Source: Chromera velia (lineage: Eukaryota > Sar > Chromeraceae). Taken from it: 25,000 nucleotides of DNA. Numbering within the stretch: the first letter of the stretch is position 1; every line of letters begins with the position of its first letter. The notes under the pieces were generated by a model, which did not search any database, was not told the DNA's origin, and saw only the letters and a program-made list of their open reading frames with translations. Below are positions 9,483 through 17,580 of the stretch, one piece after another. The translations under genes and the position numbers were made by a program. The stretch is from positions 19,878-44,877 of the forward strand of contig JAHBMJ010000239.1 of NCBI GenBank assembly GCA_018398765.1. Direction: 5' to 3'.

Positions 9483-11009
9483 TGTGTGTGTGCGTGCGTG
9501 CGTGCGTGTGTGTGTGTGTGTGTGTGTGTGCGTGCGTGTGTGCAGATCTGCGGTCTCTGGGACCGGGCGGTAGCGATCTCTGAGAAGATCAGGATCGACA
9601 TAGAGCGCCGCCAGCAGACGGGCAGAGCCAAAAGCGGCAAAAGCCGCAAGAGACCCTTCAATTTCAACAAGAATAAGGTTTCCTCCGCCATAGCCAACGC
9701 GAACAAGCGTCTCTGCGCAGACACGAATGCGGAAGAGAAAACCTCCGTCCGTGCCTCTGCCTCGGCTCGGGCGTCCGCTTCCTCATCAGCTCCCTCCGGC
9801 AATGGTCGAAGGAGTCATCGCAACCGCTCGTCTGCCCAGGCAGAACCTGAAGTCTTCCCTCGTGCCTCTGGGTCTTCCTCAGCAGCAGCCCCCGCCACGC
9901 GCTCCCTCCGTCGCACATCCAGAAGAAGGTCCTCTCCTGCCGTCTCTGAGCCTGAGCCCTCGGAGCCTTCCGAGGAAGAGGAAGAAAATCCTGACCGAGA
10001 GAGCGAGGGGGGAGACCGAGACGACCGGGGGATTCCTGAGGGGAGAGGGAGGGTACGGGAGGAACATTACGAGCTGATTCTTTCCCGCGATTCTCGTGCA
10101 CTGGCAGGGGATGAAGATTTCCTCCTTCACCCTCACCACGCCTACCTGCAGAACTCCCGCGAAAGAGCAGCAACGGGAACCGAACAACCACCAGCGACTG
10201 TGCTCACCTACGCGTACCCCTACCCTTATCCCTACCCCTATCCGTATGCAGCGCCTCTCATTTCCACTGCCCCCCCAACCGCCATTCATGCTGCCCCCAC
10301 AACTGCTTTGCAGACAGCCCCCGCAACCGCTTTGCAGACAGCCTCCGCAACTGCTTTGCAGACAGCCTCCGCAACCGCTTTGCAGACAGCCCCCGCAACT
10401 GCTTTGCAGACAGCCCCCGCAACCGCTTTGCAAACAGCTCCCACCACTGCTTTACAGGCAGTCCCGACACCGTCTCTGCAAACTGTTCCCGCGACCTCCT
10501 TGCAGCCACTGCCCCCCACATCTCTGCACACTGCAACGACCACCAGCCTCCAGGCGGCCCCCTCATCCTCGTCTCCTTCCACAACTCTACATACGGCTGC
10601 ACATTCAACCTCCACAGCCACCACGACCACCACTCTCCATACAGCGCCCCAAGCCACACACCAAGTGGCCTACTACGCCCACCCGACGACCCACCAGACG
10701 CTTCTCTATCCCGCCCCGAGCACCTACTACGCCCACCCCGCCCCTTACCAAGTGGCCTATTACGCCGCACCCCCGATGGCCTCCACAGCCACGCAACCCC
10801 ACTACGCGCACCCTTCCCCCTATCACGCCCAGGTGATCCACGCCCCCCTCCCTACCCTCCCCGCCGCCCCCCCGGGCCTCGATTCCCAGCTGCACTCGCA
10901 GTCGCACCGAGCCCCGTCGGACCTAGACGACGCCTACGAGGAATACGAAGATGAAGTGGACCCCGATGAGATGCCCGGGGGGGGGGCTAGGGTGACTGTT
11001 CTCGACTGA
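8009..11009 (+). CDS. Four-exon gene for a large, mostly disordered protein with an AT-hook-like motif and Ala/Thr/Gln/Pro repeats; function unknown
   Basis: Exons are about 8009-8734, 8865-8959, 9133-9193 and 9546-11009, with phases matching at each junction. The ATG at 8009 follows an in-frame TAG at 7982. The protein is about 781 residues (777 or 773 if an earlier donor is used). Residues 1-195 are acidic and Lys/Glu-rich, with a basic RPKRGRPP (residues 124-131) that fits an AT-hook core, then a run of 11 serines. Residues about 195-335 are the only segment that looks folded. It spans all three introns and includes YYPGVKLPLGETGRC, RPIYLWEPGKERRLPS, LKWGVD, IHAIAKLKCATNEQLFL and LWDRAVAISEKIRIDIERR. 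The rest is Ser/Arg/Glu-rich, then (YP)n at about 516-529, octapeptide TALQTAPA repeats from about 547, and Tyr/His/Pro-rich sequence with YYAHP words, ending in an acidic EEYEDEVDPDE. I recognise no family. A nuclear DNA-associated role is an inference from the AT-hook alone. Confidence 0.72.
8707..8738 (+). repeat. (GTCA)7-GTGA microsatellite forming a ladder of 5' splice sites
   Basis: Seven GTCA units are followed by GTGAGA. Every unit begins with GT and reads GTCAGT, the same donor hexamer as two folD introns. Only the donors at 8711, 8723 and 8735 leave the phase-0 end required by the next exon (8865). The last, GTGAGA, is closest to the usual donor consensus. Confidence 0.85.
9302..9394 (+). 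repeat. Three tandem 31-bp units in an intron
   Basis: Three near-identical units start at about 9302, 9333 and 9364. Each begins CCTCCCGTTTC and contains TTCCGATTGACCCCTCC, with one or two differences between units. They lie within intron 9194-9545. Confidence 0.93.
9449..9544 (+). repeat. TG/TGCG microsatellite abutting a 3' splice site
   Basis: About 95 bases of TG repeat with a GCGTGCGTGCGTG island in the middle run directly into the acceptor GTGTGCAG ending at 9545. They replace the usual pyrimidine tract of the intron. Confidence 0.95.
10302..10445 (+). repeat. Coding 24-bp minisatellite (octapeptide TALQTAPA / TALQTASA)
   Basis: Six in-frame 24-base units start at 10302, 10326, 10350, 10374, 10398 and 10422, with degenerate units continuing to about 10560. 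Codon 2-3 alternates ACTGCT and ACCGCT from unit to unit, so there is also a 48-base period. The repeat encodes the Thr/Ala/Leu/Gln domain of the 8009-11009 gene. Confidence 0.95.
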
Positions 11010-12139
11010 GTAGGGGGAATTCAGAGCTCGACTGACTTTGTGCAGAGAGACAGGTTGTGTCTCATCATTCCGCATAGATGGGGGGGCAGGCGTCTCTATC
11101 TCTGAAGTTCTTCGGGAGGGAAGGGGGGTAGGTAGTGGGGTGGGCATGAATGGAATGGGGTGTTTGGGGTGGGGAAGGGGGGGGGGAATAGAGTGGGCAG
11201 AGGAGCGCAGAGGAGAGGGTATGTGGGTGCAGAGAAAGGGGAAAGGAAGCAAGAAGGAATACCGAGAGACTGACCGACCTCATCTCCGGTTGATCGGTCT
11301 ATTTACGCGGGTGCCTGTTTTTGGCGTTTCTTCCGGCTTTCTTCTCTCTCTGTGTCTTCTGCGCGCACTTCATGCATGCAAGTTCTCGCGTGCACCCTTA
11401 TCTCTTTTCTGTCTTTACTGCCTGCTTGTAATTTTGTCGTGGCGGCCGTCTTTGTCTCTTCCGCGTCTTCTGTCCGCCTCTCTCAGAAAAAGGGGGGGTT
11501 TGGATGGAAGTCTCTCTCCTTGCAGTGGAGTGAGTGGAGGAAGGGCGAGGTGTGTGCAGAAGGAAAGGAAAACCCTTTGGGGCTCTGCTGAAAAATGGCT
11601 TGCATGAATTGGCAGAGATGTAAACAAAATAGTAGGCTGACTTCCGACATTCGAAGATCCCGCAAATGTTTCGTTCGACGTGCAGATTGAAAGGAAGTCT
11701 CTCTGTTCTCCTGGCTGTAGATGCCAGTTGAAGAGGGATGGGCGGCGTAGCCGCCCGCCAGCAGGTTTGGGGAAGGGAGGGGATTCTCAGGGCAGGATGG
11801 GGTGCTGAGAGCCCCTGGGTGGGGGGGAGGGTTCTGTGAACAGTATCCGATAACGTTGAATGACATCAGGTACGAGATTTCGTGTGTGTGTTTCCCACGC
11901 CGATCATGTATCTGTTGCTCGATCAGATGGCGAAAAACCGTTGTTAGACATCCGTAAAAGTTTCATGTGTTTTCTTGGCTGCTTTGTTGACTAATAAATT
12001 AGTAATAATGTGCGCTTTGTTAACAGTTTTGGTGGTTTATGGCAACTTTGTGCATGCCTACGACCTAGATGCATGTTTCAGACACAAACCATATTAAATA
12101 GTACATGTACCAGCTAGCAGTGTAGCACATTGATGATTA
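11010..12139. other. Non-coding 3' flank and transition to AT-rich DNA
   Basis: Follows the stop at 11007-11009. Bases 11010-11870 are G-rich or pyrimidine-rich with no convincing exon on either strand. From about 11900 the base composition shifts to AT-rich, which it keeps to the right edge. No RNA gene or protein motif was recognised. Confidence 0.6.
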
Positions 12140-12827
12140 TAAGCTACGTATCTGCCCTGTCCCTAAAGGCCCTGCCTCTCCTTCTCCCAATGAATGGAGG
12201 CCTATTCACGTTGTCAACCCTTTCGTAAAACTTTTTGGTTTGCTGATGAACGGCCGTGTGCGCTCTCAAGTTGAGCTTGACGTCAGGCAGTTAGGTTTCA
12301 GACAAGGGGTGGGAACGAGGGAAGGGGTAAGCGCGCTTGTCTCTGCCATTCTCTCCTCTAAAAAAAAAAAGAAAGCTCTGCTGACAGGCTTTGTTAATTT
12401 CTCTAAAACCTTCGACACTGTGTCGAGAGGTAAGCTAATTTAGAAACTGAGACGAGAAGGTGTGTGTAAGGTAGATGTGTGCATGATCTGTGAAATGTAC
12501 ACGAAGGTCTGGGGAAAGGTAGACGGGGACTCTTTACGTTTTCGGCAGGGTGCTGGGGTAAAATAAGGTGATACTCTCTCTTCCATTCTCTTTCTTATCT
12601 ATATCAATGACCTTCTCCGTGTGTGTTCAGTTAGTAAGAACGAGGGGGCCGTAGACAGAGAAGCAGAGGGAATAGGATGGTCAGACAGTGGAATGGGGGA
12701 AGGCAGCGACGAGGAGCCTGAGAGAGGGCCCGAACCTGTCCTCCTTAACAACTGCATCTTAGGGGTATGCAGATGATCTCTGTTTTTTTGCTTATTCCGT
12801 CTCGGATCTGCAAAAGAAGTTTTCAGC
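12140..12827 (+). pseudogene. LINE (non-LTR) reverse transcriptase relic, 5' part
   Basis: In translation the RT blocks appear in order: PNEWRPIHVVNPFVKL, QLGFRQGVGTREG, then GFVNFSKTFDTVSRGKL (FVDFSKAFDTV-type block), LIYINDLL and the catalytic YADDL at 12766-12780. Stops interrupt the frame near 12440 and 12563, and one frameshift precedes YADDL, so the copy is dead. The 5' end, with any endonuclease domain, is missing, as is usual for truncated LINE insertions. The frame reaches 12827 and resumes at 17589 after removal of the inserted element and one target duplication. Confidence 0.9.
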
Positions 12828-13460
12828 CTAGGCGACGCACAGTGGTAAAAAAAAAAAAAAATCTGAAAACGTCTATTCTTTTTTTATTATTATTTAAAAT
12901 TTTATTGTATATATAAAAAAAAATAAAGGTTAAATGACTAGCTTCAACTAGAGTTTGAATCATATCTAGGATCCCAGTTTCACTTTTAGCTTAGTACACG
13001 CTTAAAGGGATCCCCTTTTGCGATGGTCGCTACGTGCAGTGCCATACACGCAGACTTTATTCATTTTTTAATAGACACAGCAAAGAAAAGAGAGAAAAGT
13101 CTGGTGACAGTACAGTTGAACAAGGGGAAAAAGATTGGTTGGTCCGTATTCACTGTTCAACAAAGTCGATGATGGAATGGTGAAGACACTAGTAGAGATA
13201 CTAGTAGAGACAAACGTACAATTAGTGACTATATTTGATTTGATTATATTTGATTTGATTTGATTTGATTTGATTTGAGCTTCAACCTCAAATGTTTGAT
13301 ATTTGAGGTAAGATTTGAGGTTAACCTCTTAAGTTTCCTCACTGAGTCACTGACTTACTGTCACTCTGATCATTTTTCTCATGACAATAGTTATCGGAAC
13401 ATTTCTGATGTGTGTTTCAAAAATTTAAAAAAATATATATAAAATTATAACTTATCAGTT

Positions 13461-13622
13461 CCGTAAAAAAAATATGCCTGTATGGCAGTGTATATACACT
13501 AGTCACTGAGACACACTCTAGTACTAATAGAGATTAAGAACCCGTAAAAAAAATATGCCTGTGTGGCAGTGTATATACACTAGTCACTAAGACTCACTCT
13601 AGTACTAATAGAGATTAAGAAC
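13461..13622. repeat. 81-bp tandem duplication in the 3' subterminal region of element B
   Basis: Two copies begin CCGTAAAAAAAATATGCCTG at 13461 and 13542, and each runs to GAGATTAAGAAC. Each holds the palindrome GTGTATATACAC. The homologous part of element A (about 16090-16175, inverted) has only one copy, so the duplication arose in B. Confidence 0.93.
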
Positions 13623-13704
13623 GTAAAATTGATAGATTTGAAATTGCAAATGACTTTTTGTTGATACGATAAAGTTAGAGCACGTACCAAAATTGAGGTG
13701 ACAA

Positions 13705-13947
13705 TCACTCAGCTTTATGACACTTCCTTTTCTTCTTCTTCATGATCATTTTCTTCAATGTGGACCATTTGATTCTCTTTTCATGCGTCTCTGTATATGG
13801 TGTAACCACGGCTTCTGCTTCATCTTTGGTGGGGAAAAACGTTCGCACGTCAGGCTGCTTTGTCCCCCCCGCCCCCTCCAACCACTTTTCCTGTCTTTCT
13901 TGGAGCAGCTGCACATGTTTATCAGACGTGATCGTCAAGCCATGCTG
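13705..13947 (-). pseudogene. hAT element B transposase remnant, downstream segment
   Basis: On the minus strand this continues the frame interrupted at 16433. It matches the element A transposase from INQHGLTITSDKHVQL through PDVRTFFPTKDEAEAVV to ETHEKRIK, then jumps to a Lys-rich C-terminus ending in KCHKAE and a stop. The jump removes the catalytic core present in element A, showing an internal deletion. By eye only about ten differences separate it from element A over roughly 190 bases. Confidence 0.88.
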
Positions 13948-13955
13948 ATTGATCA

Positions 13956-16424
13956 TAGTGATCATATTTGATTTGATTTGATTTGATTTAATTTGATTTG
14001 AGGTAGGGCTTAAGCTCAAATCAAATATCCAGTCAGGGAGGACCTAGTGTTTAAAGACCTATCAAATACGATCAAATATTTGATTAATATGACTTTCAAC
14101 CTCAAATATGAAGGTCCCGAAAAAACTTTTACAAGTACTGATCCATCACGCATGCTGATTTAAATAAAAAAACCTAAATCTTGATGGTTTGCTCTCAAAA
14201 AAAAAAATGTTTTGAGCTGCACTAAAATTGAGATTTCACCCCTTTTTACTTCATGCAGAGGTAAACCGATCAGCTGAACGTTTTTTCGAACAGCTGTGTT
14301 GACTTTTTGGTGCTGGAACATCTTTTATGGCCCCCTTTTTGAGCGTCTGCAAACATTTTACACCCCGTAAAGACATGTCATACAATCCGACAGGATCGAA
14401 CGGGAAGAAGGAGGCATTTGTTTTTAGAGCCGGGTACGCAAAAAAAATATGGTCCGTGCAAAAGGGGGCAAATGTGATTCAGTGTCAGATGAAAATACAA
14501 GGAGCCGAGGGGGAAGGAGAAACTATTTGTGGTTGTGAGTATGCAGCAGCGACAACCAGTTCTTTTCAAACCTATCTCATCAATCAGCATGGCTTGACAA
14601 TCACGTCTGACAAACATGTGCAGCTGGTCCAAGAAAGACAGGAGAAGCGGTTGGAGGGGGCGGGGGGGATGAAGCAGCCTGACGTGCGAACGTTTTTCCC
14701 CACCAAAGATGAAGCAGAAGCCGTGGTCGCACCATATGCAGAGACGCATGAAAAGAGAATCAAGTGCGATATGCTGACCACTGACTTTCTGGCCAGTGCT
14801 GGCTGGCCTCATCTCATAAAAAACGAGGCATTGCGAAAGCTGGTCAAGGCACTGGACCCCCGCTACGATCTCCCGTCTGTGGGGAAGGTGCAGAGACTTC
14901 TGCTCCCAACACTGAAGAACGAGATTATTCTGTCAATCAAAGACAGGTTGAGAAAAGCAGCGACCCGACGAGTGTCGATCACCCTCGATATGTGGTCGCA
15001 TTCAGGAAAGTTAGGGTTCCTGGCGATCACAATTCATTGGCTGACAGAGAACTTTAAGATGGATTCAGCCTCTTTTTTGGATCCCAAGACGACAATCTAC
15101 CACGGGGCTGAGCAGATCGGAGAGATGGTTCGAAAGGTCCTGAATCTGCTCAGGATTTCGCTTAAGGAAGTTCTTACTGCTACATCAGACAGGGGAGGGA
15201 ACGTTGTCAATGCGGTTGAGCTTCTTGGACTGCCATGGGTCCCTTGCTTGGCATACGCAATCCACAACACGGTTGTTACCGTTCTGAGAAACGACTCGGA
15301 AGTACAGAGAATCGTCTTGACAGCGCGGGAGACTGCCATGTGAATTCATAAGTTGGTCATGCATATATATGCTGTCTATACATACATATATGCCATCTAT
15401 GTATATACGCGTGCGTGTCATAAGCCACATGGTGCCTTCACCTGCATGTCTAACCATCCTGGTCTACCCATACACTTCACACCTTTTCCCGTCTCTCAGT
15501 GCCTGGACTTACACGGCGATGAGTAGAGGATGCACTTTGATACATGCACTGTGTGATTGACATGTACATGCACTATGTGCAGCTCGCAAGAATTAGGTGT
15601 CTATCAGGCGCAGCAGGTTCGCTTCGACCTGCCAGCAAACAAGCCGGTTCTCGATGTAGGTACACGGTGGTCGGCAACTCATGCGATGCTCTTCGATCAG
15701 CACGTCCACAAGTTGCCGTGTCGGCCCTGGCACGGCACAGAGGGTAGCCGAACTTACCAACTCTGGATGCTTAGCTGCCTAGAAACAGGATGGTTCTAAC
15801 ACCAACAGCAATAGCAAACGTGTGCGCGGTTCTCCGTCTCACCCCGTTGTCATCTCTCCGCAACCGAATAGAAGCCTAGGAGCACCCACTCCTGGAAAGC
15901 CGAAAAGCCAGAGAAAAAGCTCTCAGCAGCTCCCACCACCGATCAATTCGATTCACATTGAAGAAAGTGATCATAAAGAAGAGAAAAAGGAAGTGCCATA
16001 AAGCTGAGTGATTGTCACCTCAATTTTGGTACGTGCTCTAACTTTATCATATCAACAAAAAGTCATATGCAATTTTAAATCTATCAATTTTACGTTCTTA
16101 ATCTCTATTAGTACTAGAGTGAGTCTTAGTGACTAGTGTATATACACTGCCATACAGGCATATTTTTTTTGCGGAACTGATAAGTTATAATTATATATAT
16201 ATATTTTTTTAAATTTTTGAAACACATATCAGAAATGTTCTGATAACTATTGTCATGAGAAAAATGATCAGAGTGACAGTAAGTCAGTGACTCAGTGAGG
16301 AACCCTAAGAGGTTGACCTCAAATCTTACCTCAAATATCAAATATTTGAGGTTGAAGCTCAAATCAAATCAAATGAAATCAAATCAAATCAAATCAAATA
16401 TAATCAAATCAAACATGGTCACTA
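13956..16424 (+). mobile_element. hAT element A (2469 bp), youngest insertion
   Basis: The termini are TAGTGATCATATTTGATTTG (13956 onward) and, inverted at the right end, TAGTGACCATGTTTGATTTG (ending 16424). Flanks 13948-13955 and 16425-16432 are both ATTGATCA. TAGTG-type ends and 8-bp duplications are standard for hAT. Just inside each end lie TTTGA pentamer arrays and a further short inverted repeat around TTTGAGG. The insertion site is inside the transposase coding remnant of element B, at the codons for LIN before QHG. Confidence 0.95.
14327..16001 (+). pseudogene. hAT-family transposase of element A, two exons, C-terminally truncated
   Basis: Exon 1 is 14327-15339 and exon 2 starts at 15583, joined in phase 2 across a GTGAAT..GTGCAG intron. 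Residues about 50-90 look like a degenerate BED-type zinc finger (C53, C68, C70, H88). The hAT core follows: FLASAGWPHLIKNEALRKLV; SITLDMWSHSGKLGFLAITI with the first catalytic Asp (D221); TATSDRGGNVVNAVELLG with the second (D288); then CLAYAIHN. Exon 2 carries LDVGTRWSATHAMLFD, the hAT D.(G/P)TRW block. After about 15745 the frame reaches a stop at 15799. A different frame runs through a Ser/Pro/Lys-rich tail to a stop at 15999. The region expected to hold the third catalytic acid and the C-terminal dimerisation domain is absent, so the enzyme is probably inactive. Confidence 0.88.
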
Positions 16425-16432
16425 ATTGATCA

Positions 16433-16986
16433 GGTGGGTTGAAAAAGAACTGGTTGCCGCTGCTGCATACTCACAGCCACAAATAGTCTCTCCTTCCCCC
16501 TCGGCTCCTTGTATTTTCACCTGACACTGAATCACATTTGCCCCCTTTTGCACGGACCATATTTTTTTTGCGTACCCGGCTCTAAAAACAAATGTCTCCT
16601 TCTTCCCGTTTAACCCTGTCTTCTTGGAGCTTCTCCTGTCTTTCTTCCCGACTGCTTCCCGACTGCTTCTCCTGTCTTTCTTGGAGCAGCTGTACATGTT
16701 TGTCAGACGTGATTGTCAAGCCATGCTGATTGATGAGGTGGGTTTGAAAAGAACTGGTTGCCGCTGCTGTATACTCACAGCCACAAATAGTTTTTCCTTC
16801 CCCCTCGGCTCCTTGTATTTTCACCTGACATTGAATCACATTTGCCCCCTTTTGCACGGACCATATTTTTTTTGCGTACCCGGCTCTAAAAACAAATGCC
16901 TCCTTCTTCCCGTTCGACCCTGTCACATTGTGTGACATGTCTTTATGGGGTGTAAAATGTTTGCAGACGCTCAAAAAGGGGACCAT
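16433..16986 (-). pseudogene. hAT element B transposase remnant, N-terminal part with a duplicated zinc-finger module
   Basis: On the minus strand the frame starts at 16986 and matches the first ~100 residues of the element A transposase (CKHFTPHKDM, FRAGYAKKIWSVQKGANVIQ, GAEGEGKTICGCEY, QTHLINQHGLTITSD). After a short Gln/Arg/Glu/Lys-rich linker the module from NGKKE through GCEYAAAATSS to HLIN is repeated. Element A interrupts the second copy. Confidence 0.88.
16441..16920 (-). repeat. Tandem duplication, period ~305 bp, of the zinc-finger coding module in element B
   Basis: The segments starting near 16441 and 16746 match for about 175 bases with few differences (GAACTGGTTGCCGCTGCTG through CTTCTTCCCGTT). 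Between them lies the transposase linker with a small CTTCCCGACTG duplication. Element A has a single copy. Confidence 0.93.
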
Positions 16987-17580
16987 AAAAGATGTTCCAG
17001 CACCAAAAAGTCAACACAGCTGTTCGGGAAAACGTTCAGCTGATCGGTTTACCTCTGCATGAAGTAAAAAGGGGTGAAATCCCAATTTTAGTGCAGCTCA
17101 AAACATTTTTTTTTTTGAGAGCAAACTATCAAGATTTAGGTTTTTTCATTTGAATCAGCATGCGTGATGGATCGGTACTTGCAAAAGTTTTTTCGGGACC
17201 TTCATATTTGAGGTTGAAAGTCATATTGATCAAATATTTAATCGTATTTGATAGGTCTTTAAATACTAGGTCCTCCCTGACTGGATATTTGATTTGAGCT
17301 TAAGCCCTACCTCAAATCAAATCCAATCAAATCAAACATGGTCACAGTGACTACGTACAATAACAACTAGGACTAGAACTAGGGTTGAAACTAGGGTTGA
17401 AAGATGTTTAAAACTTTGAGTTGAGTAATAAGTTCGCGAGGAAGTTAGTTTAAAAGTACTTCTAAAAGGTGCTCCTCTAGGTATTCCTAGAGGTGCTCTA
17501 GGAAATCCTTCGTAGAAAAAAAGAAAAAAAAAATCTGGAGAGGTCTATTTTTTTTTTTTTTACCACTGTGCGTCGCCTAG

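Larger units (their letters stand above)
13223..17353 (-). mobile_element. hAT element B, internally deleted, split by hAT element A
   Basis: The left terminus is TAGTGACTATATTTGATTTG at 13223; the right terminus ends in CACAGTGACTA at 17353, and both lead into TTTGA/TCAAA pentamer arrays. Flanks 13215-13222 and 17354-17361 are both CGTACAAT, a perfect 8-bp duplication as expected for hAT. The 5' end lies on the right. Its own sequence occupies 16433-17353 and 13223-13955; the middle is element A. It keeps the start of a transposase and the last codons but lacks the catalytic core. Confidence 0.9.
12828..17580. mobile_element. Outer terminal-inverted-repeat DNA element inserted in the LINE (element C)
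   Basis: The left end reads CTAGGCGACGCACAGTGG, then TAAAAA. The right end is its exact reverse complement, finishing at 17580. The inverted repeat is about 35 bases including the A-run. Flanks 12820-12827 and 17581-17588 are both TTTTCAGC, an 8-bp target duplication. If one base at each border is assigned differently, a 10-bp duplication (GTTTTCAGCC) is also possible. Without the nested hAT elements, C would be only about 610 bases (12828-13222 plus 17362-17580). That portion has no coding capacity, so C is a non-autonomous element. An 8-bp duplication favours hAT; a 10-bp one would favour a Mutator-like family. Confidence 0.88.

Noticed and set aside
9879-10907. Minus-strand and alternative-frame ORFs opposite the 8009-11009 gene's last exon (Gly/Cys- or Arg/Pro-rich)
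   Set aside because: Shadows of the in-frame 24-bp repeat and Pro/Thr-rich coding sequence; only the plus frame connects to upstream exons with correct phase.
13717-13971. Plus-strand frames with FFLQCGPFDSLF and similar, also at 14378-14812 and 16624-16935 on the opposite strand of the transposase
   Set aside because: Antisense shadows of the hAT transposase segments, repeated because the coding strand is repeated.
16196-16210. TATATATATATATAT-type runs as promoter TATA boxes
   Set aside because: They occur throughout the AT-rich transposon DNA and within element A's 3' subterminal region, with no gene start in the right position.
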